Translations under genes and position numbers: made by a program
Shown here: one piece after another, positions 11,100-23,135 of the stretch
How positions within the stretch are numbered: position 1 is the first letter of the stretch
How the letters are laid out: each line of letters opens with the position of its first letter
The notes under the pieces: generated by a model
Told to the model about the DNA's origin: nothing
Database searches by the model: none
The model's input: only the letters and a program-made list of their open reading frames with translations
DNA from: Cepaea nemoralis
Lineage: Eukaryota; Mollusca; Gastropoda; Stylommatophora; Helicidae
DNA length: 64,000 nucleotides
Reading direction: 5' to 3'
NCBI GenBank assembly: GCA_014155875.1
Contig: JACEFZ010028312.1
Coordinates: 532,501-596,500 of the forward strand

Positions 11100-12020
11100 A
11101 ATCCTCTAGAAGTGTGTGAGTTTTAATTCCAAAGCCCGATGTGCCGCCATGATTGTCGGAGTCCCGGAGAGAACTTGCATCGGTCGCAGTGAGCATGGAA
11201 TAAAGACTTTTCTCTCTACCCGATTCCTAAGCCCCATCTTCACGGGGACCGGTTGTAGAGATCTCCTTCCCATCTCCTAGCTAGGAAAACAAACGCCGAA
11301 TCTGACCGTGTGCACGTTAAGAACATCAAAACCCTCACATTTGGAAATCGACATAAAAGGACACAATCTGCTGTCCACGCTAAATGTCCAACATGAGAAC
11401 ACTACCCACCACAGGCCACCTATATTGTGTGACCCTGGTAGGCACACATTTGGACCTTCGTCGGTGCATGTGCACTATACGAACGCCATACTTATCGACC
11501 CGTGGGATGACCCCAGGACACAAATTTTACTTTAATTGTATCCACTAAAGCATTAATCTAACTTTGCCAACTGAAGCAATATCTCAACAACTAGTCTTTA
11601 AAAGTTAACATGATGTTGCGGACTTTTTCTATAACTTAATTCGCAACATTTTTCTCTTATATTTGTTTGCAGGCCTGTTTGTTCCTTTTCAAAAGAAGAA
11701 ACATATGCAAACACTTCGGGCGCATGAAACTACGTAATGCATTCATGGAAGTAGGTTGAAAACTCAGCTCCATTATTCAGCACTTCCTGTTATGCAGAAA
11801 TGAATATTGATTACACTTCACTGCACACGGCATTCACAGTGAGCCCACGGCAGAACTCTCGGTCACAAAATGTAACGTTGACTCGGCTAGATGAATGTGC
11901 TTCTCTTGATTCCAGAAGCACGCCGACAAGAAGCATAAAATAGCCACGTATATTTTGCGTTCGCTTGAGTTAAACTTGGGCGTAGTCAACAGCCGTGTTA
12001 TTGCTACCTGTACTAACTAC
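11100..12020. other. No gene recognised
   Basis: Mixed-composition sequence with only short open frames (for example 11308-11535, plus strand, 75 codons, no recognisable motif). No repeat family recognised. Confidence 0.4.
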
Positions 12021-12039
12021 TATTAGTGAGTGCACAGGA

Positions 12040-12200
12040 CTGATTTTGCTTGAGGGTTCGTTTTTCCTTTAACCAGTCCCTGGCCATCAGGCGAACACAC
12101 TCCGACTTCTGGGGCACTTGTAATTTGCGTCCCCAAGTCAAGGAAAAGAAGTCAACATTTAGCAGCAATTTGACTGCTGCCTCTTTTCTTGTCGTCCGTC
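12040..12200 (-). mobile_element. SINE family D fragment (core)
   Basis: Contains ccatcaggcgaacacactcc, cgtccccaagtcaaggaaaa and gaagtcaacattt. The same blocks in the same order occur at 60110-60210 and 60960-61060, and in reverse at 62770-62860. Confidence 0.65.
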
Positions 12201-12324
12201 TTTGCTGTCAGTGTTTAGTATGTCTATCCATCGGCTGACTATAGTCTGCCGTAACGGTGTTCATTGTAAGGTATGTACATTGAGCCTGTGTTTAGAATCT
12301 CTCAATTGTTTGCAGGTGTTATAC

Positions 12325-13205
12325 GTACCTAACTGTTTATGTTGTCTATAGCAGATATGACACGTACCTAACTGTTTATGTTGTCTATAGCAGATATGAC
12401 ACGTACCTAACTGTTTATGTTGTCTATAGCAGATATGACACGTACCTAACTGTTTATGTTGTCTATAGCAGATATGACACGTACCTAACTGTTTATGTTG
12501 TCTATAGCAGATATGACACGTACCTAACTGTTTATGTTGTCTATAGCAGATATGACACTTACCTAACTGTTTATGTTGTCTACTGCAGATATGATACGTA
12601 CCTAACTGTTTATGTTGTCTATTGCAGATATGACACGTACCTAAGTGTTTATGTTGTCTATTGCAGATATGACACGTACCTAACTGTTTATGTTGTCTAT
12701 TGCAGATATGACACGTACCTAACTGTTTATGTTGTCTATAGCAGATATGACACTTACCTAACTGTTTATGTTGTCTATAGCAGATATGACACTTACCTAA
12801 CTGTTTATGTTGTCTACTGCAGATATGATACGTACCTAACTGTTTATGTGGTCTATTGCAGATATGACACGTACCTAACTGTTTGTAATCGTACTTTCTA
12901 TCGCAGATATGACACGTACCTAACTGTTTATGTGGTCTATTGCAGATATGACACGTACCTAACTGTTTGTAATCGTACTTTCTATCGCAGATATGACACG
13001 TACCTAACTGTTTATGTTGTCTATTGCAGATATGACACGTACCTAACTGTTTGTAATCGTACTTTCTATCGCAGATATGACACGTACCTAACTGTTTATG
13101 TTGTCTATTGCAGATATGACACGTACCTAACTGTTTATGTTGTCTATTGCAGATATGACACGTACCTAACTGTTTGTAATCGTACTTTCTATCGTAGATA
13201 TGACA
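12325..13205. repeat. Minisatellite, 39-bp unit with 45-bp variant, higher order at 3' end
   Basis: The unit cacgtacctaactgtttatg recurs every 39 bp from about 12360. From about 12880 a 45-bp variant (tgtaatcgtactttctatcg) alternates with the 39-bp unit, giving an 84-bp higher-order period in part of the array. A plus-strand frame (12848-13270) stays open because 39 and 45 are multiples of 3 and encodes YDTYLTV repeats. I see no reason to call it a gene. Confidence 0.93.
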
Positions 13206-13269
13206 TGTTCAAGCACAAAGGAACTAATTATTTTCAGGACTCACTGAGAAAGCGAAGTGAACAACGATA

Positions 13270-13381
13270 AAGCGAGATAATTCATACATAACTAGTTTGT
13301 CATACAATGAAGTGAGACATCTCTCACAAAATTAACTTGTCAGACACAGAAATCACTTTGTCTATCTCTCCTCCTCTTCTC

Positions 13382-13419
<38 letters not shown>

Positions 13420-13890
13420 TGAACTAGTTTACCAGATAACGAAATCATATGTCTACGCCTTCCTCCAGAATTAGTTTGTCAGACAGCGAAATCATATGTC
13501 CACGCCTTCGAACAGAATTAGTTTGTCAGACAGCGAAATTATATCTACCCCTTACTCCAGAAATATTTTGTCGGACAACGAAATTAAATATATAACCCCT
13601 CATTCACACCCCCACCCCCCCCCCCCCCCCCCCCCCCTCTTCCACAAAAAAAAAAACACAACTACTTTGTATGGCAACGAAATGAGACATCATTCCCTAA
13701 AACTATTTTATCAGACAAATAAATGAATAAATGAGATATCTCTCCCAGAACTAGTTTGTCAGACTACGAAAACACACATCTTCCCACAGAACTTATTTGT
13801 AAAGTAAAGAAATGGTACATCTCTCCCAGAACTAGTAAGCCCACGTATGCAGAGATACCTCAGACAGAACTAGCTTGCTATTCACGACAT
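13270..13890. repeat. Degenerate tandem repeat with poly-C runs
   Basis: Loose copies of a roughly 50-bp unit built on gaactagtttgtcagacagc/gcgaaatcat, interrupted by poly-C at 13383-13419 and about 13615-13637. No coding content recognised. Confidence 0.7.
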
Positions 13891-14284
13891 CGAGAAATTT
13901 ACTCAGACAGCGTAAGGCAAGAAAACAGCGGCAGAATTAAAAGGCAATCAGCCAAAGCATACACTGAGAGGAATGTGACACATGCAGAGTCTGATTTGAT
14001 ATGTAATAGTGAGACAAGTCTGTACGGCTAGGGAATTCAACACAAACAATGTTTGAGACACTCGGCGACACGCCTGCAGGCCTCTCAATGTACAGATACA
14101 ATGACGACAAGGTCACATTCATTTTGTGTGGAAAGATAGGGCTGTATTATTCCTTCATATATCAGTCTTGAAATTGTTCGGCAGTCTCTGCCAAATTGTT
14201 GTCAATCTGTTACCTATGCGTGATTTGGTAGAATGATGAGAACATCGTGGGCAGACACAATGCGTAGAGAAGATAATGTGAAAG

Positions 14285-14520
14285 AAGCTCACTCATAAAG
14301 AGAACTGGTTATTAGCATCAGAAGAGGTCAGTCCACATTCTGTAGGTGCATCATGAGAAGGGAAAAGCTGGAGTATGTTGTGACAGCAGGAAAGTTGGGC
14401 AGCGAATGAGGGCCAGGGGGATATCGAAAGAGGGGATACTGGACAGTTTGACATCATGGCGTGGAGGAACATCTGCACCAATAATGATTTGCAGTAGACG
14501 AGACAGAATAAGAAGAAGAC
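14285..14520 (+). pseudogene. LINE C-terminal fragment, third RT family
   Basis: The plus strand encodes CIMRREKLEYVVTAGK and ILDSLTSWRGG, equivalent to the FGHVMRR..LENLVTTGKIEG and LDGL..W blocks of families A and B. It diverges from both. The fragment is followed by a CAGA-rich stretch (14500-14660) that may derive from its 3' tail. Confidence 0.6.
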
Positions 14521-14660
14521 ATTACCTAGACAGACAGATAAACAGACTGCCGGGCGGACACACAGTCCTGCAGACAGACAGACAGTCACATGCAGGTAGA
14601 TAGACTGGCAGACAGATAGGCAGAGATTTGGCCAGAGAGACAGGTTACTCAAATGGATGA
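14500..14660. repeat. CAGA-rich simple sequence
   Basis: Imperfect cagacagaca/agatag repeats. Confidence 0.7.
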
Positions 14661-14814
14661 AAAGATGGACAGATAACAGGCAGATATAATAAATTAGTTC
14701 CCGTGAGAATCATAAGAAAGCACATCAAGCAGTTAACAACAGCAACAATAACAAAGTAAAGAAAAGCAAATCAAAGTAAAAATATATCTTCTATAAGGGA
14801 AAAAGCACATCTGA

Positions 14815-14815
14815 A

Positions 14816-14857
<42 letters not shown>

Positions 14858-14936
14858 CTACTGCCGATAGTACCTTGCGATGAATAACCGGAGAGAGGTT
14901 TTTTTTTTTGGGGGGGGGGGGGGGGGGCGGGGGGGT
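14815..14936. repeat. (AAT)n and T/G homopolymer tracts
   Basis: AAT repeats at 14816-14858, then a T run followed by a G run at about 14900-14936. Confidence 0.9.
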
Positions 14937-15064
14937 GGTGTCTTGGGCTTGAGGAGTTGGCTAGTGCTGTAGTCGCTAACTGTGCAGGTTGGGGTTTTCC
15001 TCTTGCCCCCGACAGAAAAATAATCCACACCATACCAAGGATTCGAACCCGGGTCTCACTTACT

Positions 15065-15190
15065 TTGGTTTTTGTAAAATGGTAAACGTAAATTTGCCAA
15101 GAAATCACAAATAGCCAAACAATGTTGTGGTACCTGCGACCTCCTATAAAGGATTTACAAGTAAAACTCCCGAAGGAGAACCCGGCAGTC
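15065..15190 (+). mobile_element. SINE S2 fragment, 3' half
   Basis: The blocks ggtaaacgtaaatttgccaa and cctcctataaaggatttaca match the 3' half of the other S2 copies. The 5' tRNA-like part is missing. Confidence 0.5.
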
Positions 15191-15429
15191 TACCCACTCG
15201 GTCAGCCACTCATCAAAAAGCACATCATTATCGTAAATACAAAAAGCACATCAATATCGTAACATACAAAGAGAATGGTAACTACGTGTACAGTGTTACT
15301 CGTAGCAAGCCTAAGCAATCGCGTTTACAAGACAATGTTGCGGCTTCATATCTTCCAGTAAAACAATTAGTCACTTGTCGTTTTTTATAGGACGTTGCAA
15401 TCAACCCCATAATTTATTCGCTTTTTTGT

Positions 15430-15780
15430 GATTTATCAGATAATTTTCAGCAGTTTCCACTGCTTTCTGAACGGCCGACGCCTAATACCATCCAAATCAA
15501 CGCAAAGCCACATGCTGCCAAATCACAGTCGACTTATTTCGAATCCCCAACTCGGTATGTCAGGGAATTATGAAACACTAACCACTTAACCACAACGCCG
15601 AAGAAATGGCATGTCCTTTGTGGGAGGTCGCAGTCACACCCAACATCTACTGGCTATATGTCATTTACTAGGTTCAGCAGTTTGCCATTACTTTCTGAAC
15701 GAGAAGTCAACATTTAAGTTCAACTCCAGCGTTTGGAAATAACCCACTACGCCGCCGGCACAAGAAAAAGTTTAATCGCG
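15430..15780 (-). mobile_element. Two SINE S2 fragments in reverse orientation
   Basis: Reverse-strand matches to S2: one with tttccactgctttctgaacg and aatcaacgcaaagcc at about 15450-15560, and a second 3' half (ggcatgtcctttgtgggagg; gccattactttctgaacg) at about 15610-15710. Apparently two independent insertions or a duplication. Confidence 0.5.
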
Positions 15781-15789
15781 TATAACCTT

Positions 15790-16258
15790 TCAGCGATGCC
15801 GATCTCTTATCTTCCAATGCGTCATCAAATTATTTCTACTTTCGTCAAAAAAAAAAATAAAAATCTTACAATATTGAAAACGCCGTGCATAATTTAGCCA
15901 CAGTTATCATTTAACTTTTAAAGTTTTTCATAAAGGAAATTCGCCTGGTTGCGCCTGTGATTATGCATACAGGTTATACACTTTTGCTGCTGACTTTTAT
16001 ATTCAAGGCACCTTGCTCGCTGTCATCATGAAAGAAACCATGGTTGCGAACATCGTCATTAGGCGTGTGTGACCAGCTGCCCTTTCGCAAATCTAAGGTC
16101 ACAAGACTGCACATTTAATTTCTCACTGAAAGACACAGATTTTCCCTTCTATAAGGATTTAAATCAGATTATATATATATTGGCACATTCATATGGTATA
16201 AAACTTGTTTTATTCGAGTATGTCGTATTGACACAGTTACATCATTTCTTTCCGTAAA
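15790..16258. other. No gene recognised
   Basis: AT-rich sequence. A plus-strand open frame of 62 codons at 16069-16257 has no recognisable motif. Confidence 0.4.
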
Positions 16259-16267
16259 ACGAGGGTA

Positions 16268-17027
16268 CACAGTATTGGTGGCGGATAAAGCAAAAGATCT
16301 ACAACTGTTGGACATTGTAATAACAGAGAGTGCAAAGAAAGGACTCTCATTGAATCTCAAGAAAACATTAACAATGGTGATATCAAAGAAGAAAGTGACA
16401 CCAAAATGTGAAAAAGAAAAAGAAGGGAAATTCTTAACCAAGTGGATACTTTTACATATCTAGGGGCATTTATAACATCAAACGGAAGGTGCACAGCAGA
16501 GATTAGTAGCAGAATGGGGCATGCAAACGCTGCATTTCAGAACATGAAAATAAACGTATATAGTATCTTATGCAATAAGTCACTATCATTGGAAGTATGA
16601 AAGAGTGCAAAAGTGCTATATACAACCTGTTTTGCTGTATGGAAGTAAATCTTGGAATGTAAATGAACAAATTAGGAAAAACTTGGAAGTAACAGAGATG
16701 TGGTTCCTAAGACGAATGTTGCGAATTCCATGGACTGCCAGAGTAACTAACAACAATTGCCTGAAAGAGGCCAATGAAACTAGAACATTATACAGAACAA
16801 TAAGAAAGAGACAAACAGCTTTCTTTGGACATGTGATGAGAAGAGAATCATTGGAGAACATCGTGATAACTGGAAAGATCGAGGGGAAGAGAGGCAGACC
16901 AAGAGAAATGATGCTGGATGGATTGAGACGGTGGTATGGAGGAGTATGATCAGCAGAGCTGATCCGGAACATCAAGGACCGAGATGTGTAGAGAGACATG
17001 AGCGCCTACGCCAGCTGGCATAGCACT

Positions 17028-17092
<65 letters not shown>

Positions 17093-17110
17093 TTGATGAT
17101 GATGATGAAT
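16268..17110 (+). mobile_element. LINE-B, 5'-truncated in the RT domain, with GAT tail and TSD
   Basis: Begins just after the catalytic box (VLVADKAKDLQLLDIVITES) and continues through FLRRMLRIPWTARVTN, TAFFGHVMRRESLENIVITG and GKRGRPREMMLDGL to the 3' end, followed by a (GAT)n tail at 17031-17110. The 9-bp repeats acgagggta at 16259-16267 and 17111-17119 flank the insertion. Frame breaks occur (for example near 16470 and 16600), so the copy is inactive. Relatives are at 34027-35540 and 43806-45860. Confidence 0.88.
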
Positions 17111-17149
17111 ACGAGGGTATGTCAATAAGTAAGTCATAAAACAGTATGT

Positions 17150-17490
17150 AAAATACGAGGGTGCTTCAAATAAAAACCTAAAAAACAAATTTGGGGGAGA
17201 AGGGGTTAATATATTCTGAGCAAGTAAAGAACAAATTTATCATTTTTCGATGTATTCATCACAGCGTTCAATACAAGTCTCCATATCCCATAAAGTGCTT
17301 GGATTCCTTGTTGAAAAAAAAAAATGATCTTGGTTGCGTGTGTAACCAATCATGCAATGCCCGACTGTACCTCTTCATCGGGCCGAAAAGTGCGGAAACT
17401 TCCTTCTCCACATACACTTGCTGGACTGACAGGCATGCATTACAATACTAGACCTTCATTGGCCGAGAATCTCTATAGGTTTCGCATCTT
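17150..17490 (-). pseudogene. Mariner-family relic, internally deleted
   Basis: The plus strand opens with tacgagggtgcttcaaataa, a typical mariner inverted-repeat sequence. Minus-strand frames then show the C-terminal CIERCDEYIEK, followed toward the right by N-terminal pieces (GDACQSSKC, RRKFPHF). Juxtaposed C- and N-terminal pieces imply loss of the central catalytic region. The sequence parallels 62385-62760 closely over about 300 bp. The right inverted repeat was not found. Confidence 0.7.
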
Positions 17491-17775
17491 TGTAAATGTT
17501 CTCACAGTCGTATTCACTTCTGTTTTAACTACTCTTCTCCGTGTATTAGATCTTCCTCTGCTTCTTTTATTCTGTGAATTCCAAACAAAGGCCTTTCTCG
17601 TTATACTATTCGTAGGATTTGTCAGTGTATACCTGTCCAGCGTCTTTTCTTCACCGCTTGATTTACTGATATTTGTCTAGTTCTCTCCATGTGCTCCATA
17701 TTGGTGATTTCGTCATACCAATTTATTTCTTCTATTTTGCGCAGACGTTTAAGTCAGAAGGCAAGACAGTTGATA
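17470..17775 (-). pseudogene. LINE ORF2 fragment
   Basis: Minus-strand codons give KIEEINWYDEITNMEHMERT followed in other frames by RRWTGIH and a KTTWRR-like ending (gaggaagatctaatacacgg). This resembles the post-RT region of RTE-type ORF2. Several frame breaks. Confidence 0.55.
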
Positions 17776-18039
17776 ACGATGATGATGATGTACAAATGTA
17801 AACATTAATGTGTGGATTGGCAGCGGTAAGTTAGACCTGCTCCCTTCGATTTCCAGCTGCCAACAGATTTTGAACGTGCACACTGGGATTCCGATGATTT
17901 CATCCTTGTCCGGGGGCGCCCGGCGTTGGGTTCACTACTCCCAAGAAGGGGCATATTATCTTTCTTGACTTAGCAAAAGACCACAGTCCCGGCTGCGAGA
18001 TCTACGCAAGGCACATGCAGGCATCGTGTGACGACCCTT

Positions 18040-18080
18040 CCCCCCCCCCCCACTATTCCCTCCTCTCCCCCCCCCCCCAG
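18040..18080. repeat. C-rich tract
   Basis: Two poly-C runs of about 10 separated by cactattccctcctctc. Confidence 0.85.
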
Positions 18081-18174
18081 ACGAGTTTTAGCATTGGATA
18101 AGTCCGATTTATACGACCAAATGATGGGAAAAGAGGCAAAGCAGGCATAATACATTACAACAGTTCATATAGAT

Positions 18175-20614
18175 CAGAGGTGCCCAAACCACAGCCCGCG
18201 GGCCACTTGTGGCCCGTCAGCTGTAAGAAAGTGGCACGCGAGGCCTCGTTGTTTAATAATATATTATATAATAATTTAAAAAATGCACTCATAGTGCCCC
18301 GTCAGCGTGCGATAATATACTCTACTCTTGGTTATTATGCTTATATATTATCGAATGCGCCTGTTCAATTCAAAACGAAACGTTATGAAGTTACCATGTC
18401 CTAGCCTTGTCGACCAATCAGAGTGCGCAAGGCGCCATGTTATCGTCTGTTACAACTGTTTAGCAGAATCGGTAGTATTGTGCTGAAATTAGATTTTTTC
18501 GAATAAAAATTTGCCGTTAAAGCACGGGTGTGGGAAATCAAAAATCAAACAATGGTAAGAAGCGAAAATGTGAAGATGTTGCTTGTCGTGAATTCAACGA
18601 AGATTGGACGGAGAAATTTATGTTATGCCTAACCGTAGTGGTAAATCAGTTTGCTTAACCTGCGGATTATGTGTTTCTGTTGTAACAAAATTTAATCTGG
18701 AACAACACTTCACGAGCACACATTCAGACATAAATGCTCAATATCCGATTAATTCGGAGTTAAGAAAAAGATTTCATAGAGAAAGTTTTCTGATCAGGCA
18801 GCAGTCATTTTTCACCACGGTTAACGAACAGAGCAAGAGTGTTGTTGTTGCGTTGTACGAAGTCGCTCTTCTGGTGGCTCGCAAAAAGAAGCCGTTCACC
18901 GATGCAGAAAAAACAATCAAGCCTTCCCTTAAAATTGCTGCTTAAATGCTTGGCGATAAAAAGTATGAAACAAAATTTGATCAGATTCCTTTGTCTAATA
19001 ATACTATGGCCAGGTGAGTTGAAGAATTAGCCAAGGATGTTCATCGTCAAGGAGCAGCACATATCAAAAATTGTAAATTCTTTCATTGGCAGTGGATGAA
19101 TCCACTGACATTTCTGACACAGCTCAGGTCGCAGTTTCGGTTCGAGCAATAAACGATAATTTTGAAATCATTGAAGAACTTCTAGGACTTGAATCAATGC
19201 ATGCAACTACCAAAGGGACTTATTTGTTTGAAACTCTGAAGTTGAATGTAGAGAAAAACAACCAATGGACGAAACTGGACAGTGCATTCACCGACGGTGC
19301 TCCGGATTTGACGGGTAAAATGTCTGGATATCTAGCATTAGTGGAACAGTTTCTTGGCAGCACTGTATTAAAATATCATAAAATATCATTGTATCATTCA
19401 CCAAGAAGCTCTGTGTGGAACGACTTTAAATCTGAAACATGTCATGGATGTTGCTCTGAGATGCTCAGATAGTTTCTATCAGACCTTAACGAGGAATACG
19501 GTGCTCTATTGTTACACTGTGATGTCAGATGACTATCCAAAGGGAAAGTTCTGTCACGTTTCTGGGCACTGAAAAATAGTGTCTATCTGTTTCTGTCTGG
19601 AAAAAAAAAATGCATTGCCTACAGAACGGGAATGTCTGCTGAACGAGGACTGGCTTAATGATCTGGCATTTTTTGTGGACATAACGTCTCATTTAAACTC
19701 TTTAAATGCGAGGATCCAGGGGGGAAAAATGAAACCTATTCACAAATTTGTGCGATGACATTTCTTCATTTAAAATGAGACTACGACTGTTTATCGGACA
19801 GCTGACTAAAGGGACTTTAGAGGTGTTTCCAACTTGTGGTGTAAAAGAAATGTGACTTGTTACAGTACAAAGTAAACGTTGAAAGTCTTCTGGAAATCTT
19901 TCAGTCGAGATTTCAAAAGCTCACAATAGAGGAGGATAATGTTGCCCTCTTCATAAATCCGTTCGTATTTCCTATTGCCAAGCTCTGTCAATTACAGCAA
20001 AGCCTTCGGCACGAAGTAATTGATTTGAAATGCAGTTCTGCACTGAGATGTACACATTTCTGGAGCTGCCTGCTTCGCCTTCAGTTGATCATGTGATTTC
20101 ATTCTGACCACTATTGCCTGTCGAACAATTTGAACACTTGCGTTCATTCGCCCAGAGATACATTTGTCGTTCTGGTTCGACTTAACAGATACGAGCAGTC
20201 AATTCCCCCAAATGACCGTTATTAAAAAACAAGCAACGTTCCAGAGTCAGCGACAGTAACCTAGCTGCGCTTATGACTTTGGGCACGACAGATCTGTGCC
20301 CAGACATTGATAAACTGTCATCTGAATTTAAGTAACTAGTTATGAAGAACAGTCACAATTGTAAATTAATTACATTAATTGCGATTTTCGAAACTGAGTA
20401 AAAATTTATTGTTGAAGGAAATTTTGATTGTAAACTAAAAAATGACCGCAGTGTACATGACTGACTGGCTATAAAGTTTTATAATTTTGTTGACCAAAGT
20501 TAAGAAAGGTAAGAATGATATTGCATGACTTTTATAATTTTATAACGTTGTGGCCCACTTAACTACCGAAAATAGTAGATATGGCCCTCTGCTTGAAAAG
20601 CTTGGGAACGACTG
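18175..20614 (+). mobile_element. hAT (Charlie-like) DNA transposon, both ends and TSD
   Basis: The left end starts cagaggtgcccaaac and the right end finishes cttgggaacgactg, whose reverse complement is cagtcgttcccaag: imperfect terminal inverted repeats. The flanking 8-bp repeats atatagat (18167-18174) and atatagac (20615-20622) match at 7 of 8 positions, the TSD length of hAT elements. The 2440-bp body holds a decayed GTF2IRD2/ZBED5-like transposase. It sits in a host repeat related to the one at 20820-21075. Confidence 0.9.
18604..20100 (+). pseudogene. hAT transposase, GTF2IRD2/ZBED5-like, degenerate
   Basis: Readable blocks in order: a zinc-finger-like CLTCGLCVSVVTKFNLEQHF followed by TSTH (about 18658-18722), a YPINSELRKRF linker, ARKKKPFTDAE, a break near 18944, FFSLAVDESTDISDTAQ in split form around 19080 (AVDESTD is the conserved catalytic-domain block), FTDGAPDLTGKMSGY (about 19290), and a poorly preserved C-terminus with QFEHLRSFA-like codons at about 20125. 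Stops and frameshifts near 18944, 19018, 19470, 19530 and 19850 make it non-functional. This family moves hAT elements by cut-and-paste in the nucleus. Confidence 0.85.
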
Positions 20615-20819
20615 ATATAGACACCGGATCATGTAGATATATTGTCAAGTTTTAGGACCGTCACATTGTTGTAGGCCATAGGACACTGAGGAATAGGTGG
20701 CCAGTCTTTCATCCCCGTAGTAAACAAACAAGGGCTGACATTGAAATCTCGTCTGGCCGCGCTCGTATGATTGTCAGCGTGACGTCCCAAGCGCTACACC
20801 AGGGCGTCTGCTCGCGTAA

Positions 20820-21075
20820 TTATTGGCGGAAAATGATATTAAGAACAAAGAGGCACCAGGGAAAGAATACATTACAACAATAACATACATGTAGATACTG
20901 GCATAATGTAGATATTGAAAGGAAGGAAATGGCGGGCAAAGAAGCAAACAAGGCAGAATACATTACAACAATAACATAAAGATGTCGGTGCATGTAGATA
21001 TTGCCGAGAAGAAAATGGCAGGCAAAAAAGGCAAACAGGGCAGAATACACTGCAGTAATAAAACATATATAGCAA
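20820..21075. repeat. Degenerate tandem repeat, about 100-bp unit
   Basis: The blocks aatacattacaacaataaca and gcatgtagatattg occur twice to three times here. A related block (ataatacattacaacagtt) flanks the hAT element on its left at about 18146, and catgtagata occurs on its right. The hAT therefore inserted into a member of this repeat family. Confidence 0.65.
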
Positions 21076-21164
21076 CGTGTGTTGTTTATATTACATCAAT
21101 AACATGCAGGTTACTGCACCTCTACTCAAAACAATAATTTTAAAATGATAACAGAATAATAATA

Positions 21165-21473
21165 ATGGACGCAAACATTGAATCAAAGCTTCAAATGAGG
21201 AAATTATATAAATTATTGAATGATCCGACAGGGATATATTTTGTAACAAATCAACTAAAATTTCCTTACAATAAAATATTCATGAGACCGCAACAAGGAA
21301 TAACATATTTTGATGTAGGGGGACATAACTGTGATGAATGTCAAGAGCAGAATACTATAATATATCGAGATCTGCTTGTACGTAAGAAGTATGGACAACA
21401 AAGGAAACAACTAATGGAATGTATGAACCAATACAATGAATCTAAGACAATAGAAAAAATCTTACAGCGCTAG
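21165..21473 (+). CDS. Unrecognised 102-codon ORF
   Basis: An uninterrupted frame from ATG to a TAG stop: a charged, Asn/Gln-rich small protein with a CDECQ motif near residue 56, basic stretches (RKKYGQQRK) and no signal peptide or membrane segment. Base composition is AT-rich like its surroundings. I recognise no family. It could be an exon, a fragment of a mobile-element ORF, or chance. No splice sites or promoter were convincing. Confidence 0.25.
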   Translation: MDANIESKLQMRKLYKLLNDPTGIYFVTNQLKFPYNKIFMRPQQGITYFDVGGHNCDECQEQNTIIYRDLLVRKKYGQQRKQLMECMNQYNESKTIEKILQR

Positions 21474-21479
21474 AAAACT

Positions 21480-23110
21480 GCAATACAGGATTGAACAATA
21501 GATCACAGGAATAAACACTATCTTGATCTTTTGCTACTTGCCGGATTTTACATTCATTTTATGTACTTTTGTTAGTTATCTTTTCTTGTTACTTTTTTGG
21601 GGGGTTCAGTTGTTGTTGCTCTTTTGTATCATTGTCGCCTCTGTGAAGTTATTGTTTTGTTGTTTTGTTTAATGTCATTTTGATATGCTATTATTAGTTT
21701 ACATTATTGTATGAACATATGGTCATTCTTATCATATTAGCTATTCATATCTGTTATTTTCTCGGTCATTTCAAAGGAAAAAATTCATATAAAGTATGGA
21801 AGGCGCTAGCAAGGATTTGTTGGATAAAAATCAACTAAAAGTCTTGCCAGAGGCCATGACGCCCCTTCCATTCCAGCCACGCAGGACTTCTCGCTTGTAG
21901 TTCTAGCTGTTTTAAAAAAAAAAAAGATAAATAATGCGCGCCTCAGTTTTGTGTCACTCTCCTGTTTTAGTAACGTCAAGTCGTTATATGAGGTGGGTCG
22001 GCTCTTGATAATAACCTCCCCCTTTCTGAATGTTCATATTATATTGTAGTGTTTTAATTTCGTGTGAATTTTCTTACATCTATATCTATTTTGTTCTTGA
22101 GAACAGTAGTGACAACCGAAACGCCGGACGGCTCTATCGTGTTTTATCCTTCCTTATTTCATTGATATTTATCTCAATGTTTATTATATTATAACATTAT
22201 TTTCACCAATTTCCCACTGTATTTTGTTTACGTGGACTAAGAACCTTGTCTGGTATCTACAAGTATTTGTTTTTATTGTGTGTCCTTGGGATGTGAAATA
22301 CGTTTTTATTTCATTACACCTGGATAATCCTGGTCACAGCAAATGGATTAACTCATGTGTCTTGTCCACCAGTCACTACAAACCAGGATAATACAAATAC
22401 GCTGTCCTCTTTTTCTCTTTCATTGTAGATGTGAATAATTTATCCAAACACGCGCACACAATAACGTAATACGTCCTTTCCTTCGACACGTCTAAAGGCG
22501 AGTGTGCCTTGTCCACTGCTTAGATTGACCACTGTATCTCTTGTATTCAGGCCAACTTGTCAAGCACGCGTCACCTCTGGCCAGTTTCTGTACAAGGCAA
22601 AGGTAATCCCATTGCAGATACAGCGACTCAGGTGTGAACAGACACACACACATATTCCTGACCACGCCATATGAGGTGGGGTGCCTAGTGTCCTTGCTCG
22701 TCGCTTTCGGGTGGGGTGGGGGTGTCTGTGCATATGTACAATAACTTACACATGTCGAGTCTGCCCCCCCAGCTGGCTTATATACTGTGTACATTATGCT
22801 GACAGGCATTCATGCATGGCGGCCATGGCTCATTTCTGCCGCTGACTTTCTGCATTGATCCTGAACCAACTCATGTCAGCCCTTTGTACGCCTGATCATG
22901 ATTGGTTGTATTTTGCAGATAAAATCTTCTACTGATGATGTTGCCAATCTCCTGCCAACCCTAGTTAGTCACCTCATACATCCATGGAAGTGGTACTGTT
23001 ATCTGCTTCCCTTATAGTTATAGGCAATGGCAACACACGAGCGATCGTTCGTTTCAGGTCCAGTAAACAGTCACCTCGTCTCAACTTCTTCTGCAATATT
23101 TAAGTATTTC
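21480..23110. other. No gene recognised
   Basis: Long AT-rich stretch followed by mixed sequence. Neither strand carries a recognisable domain. The only longer frame (22492-22809, minus, 105 codons) is low-complexity and unsupported. Confidence 0.4.
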
Positions 23111-23135
23111 CGGAATTGACTCTTATATGTTCACC

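Noticed and set aside
16069..16257. 62-codon ORF before LINE-B
   Set aside because: No domain, AT-rich. Length is consistent with chance.
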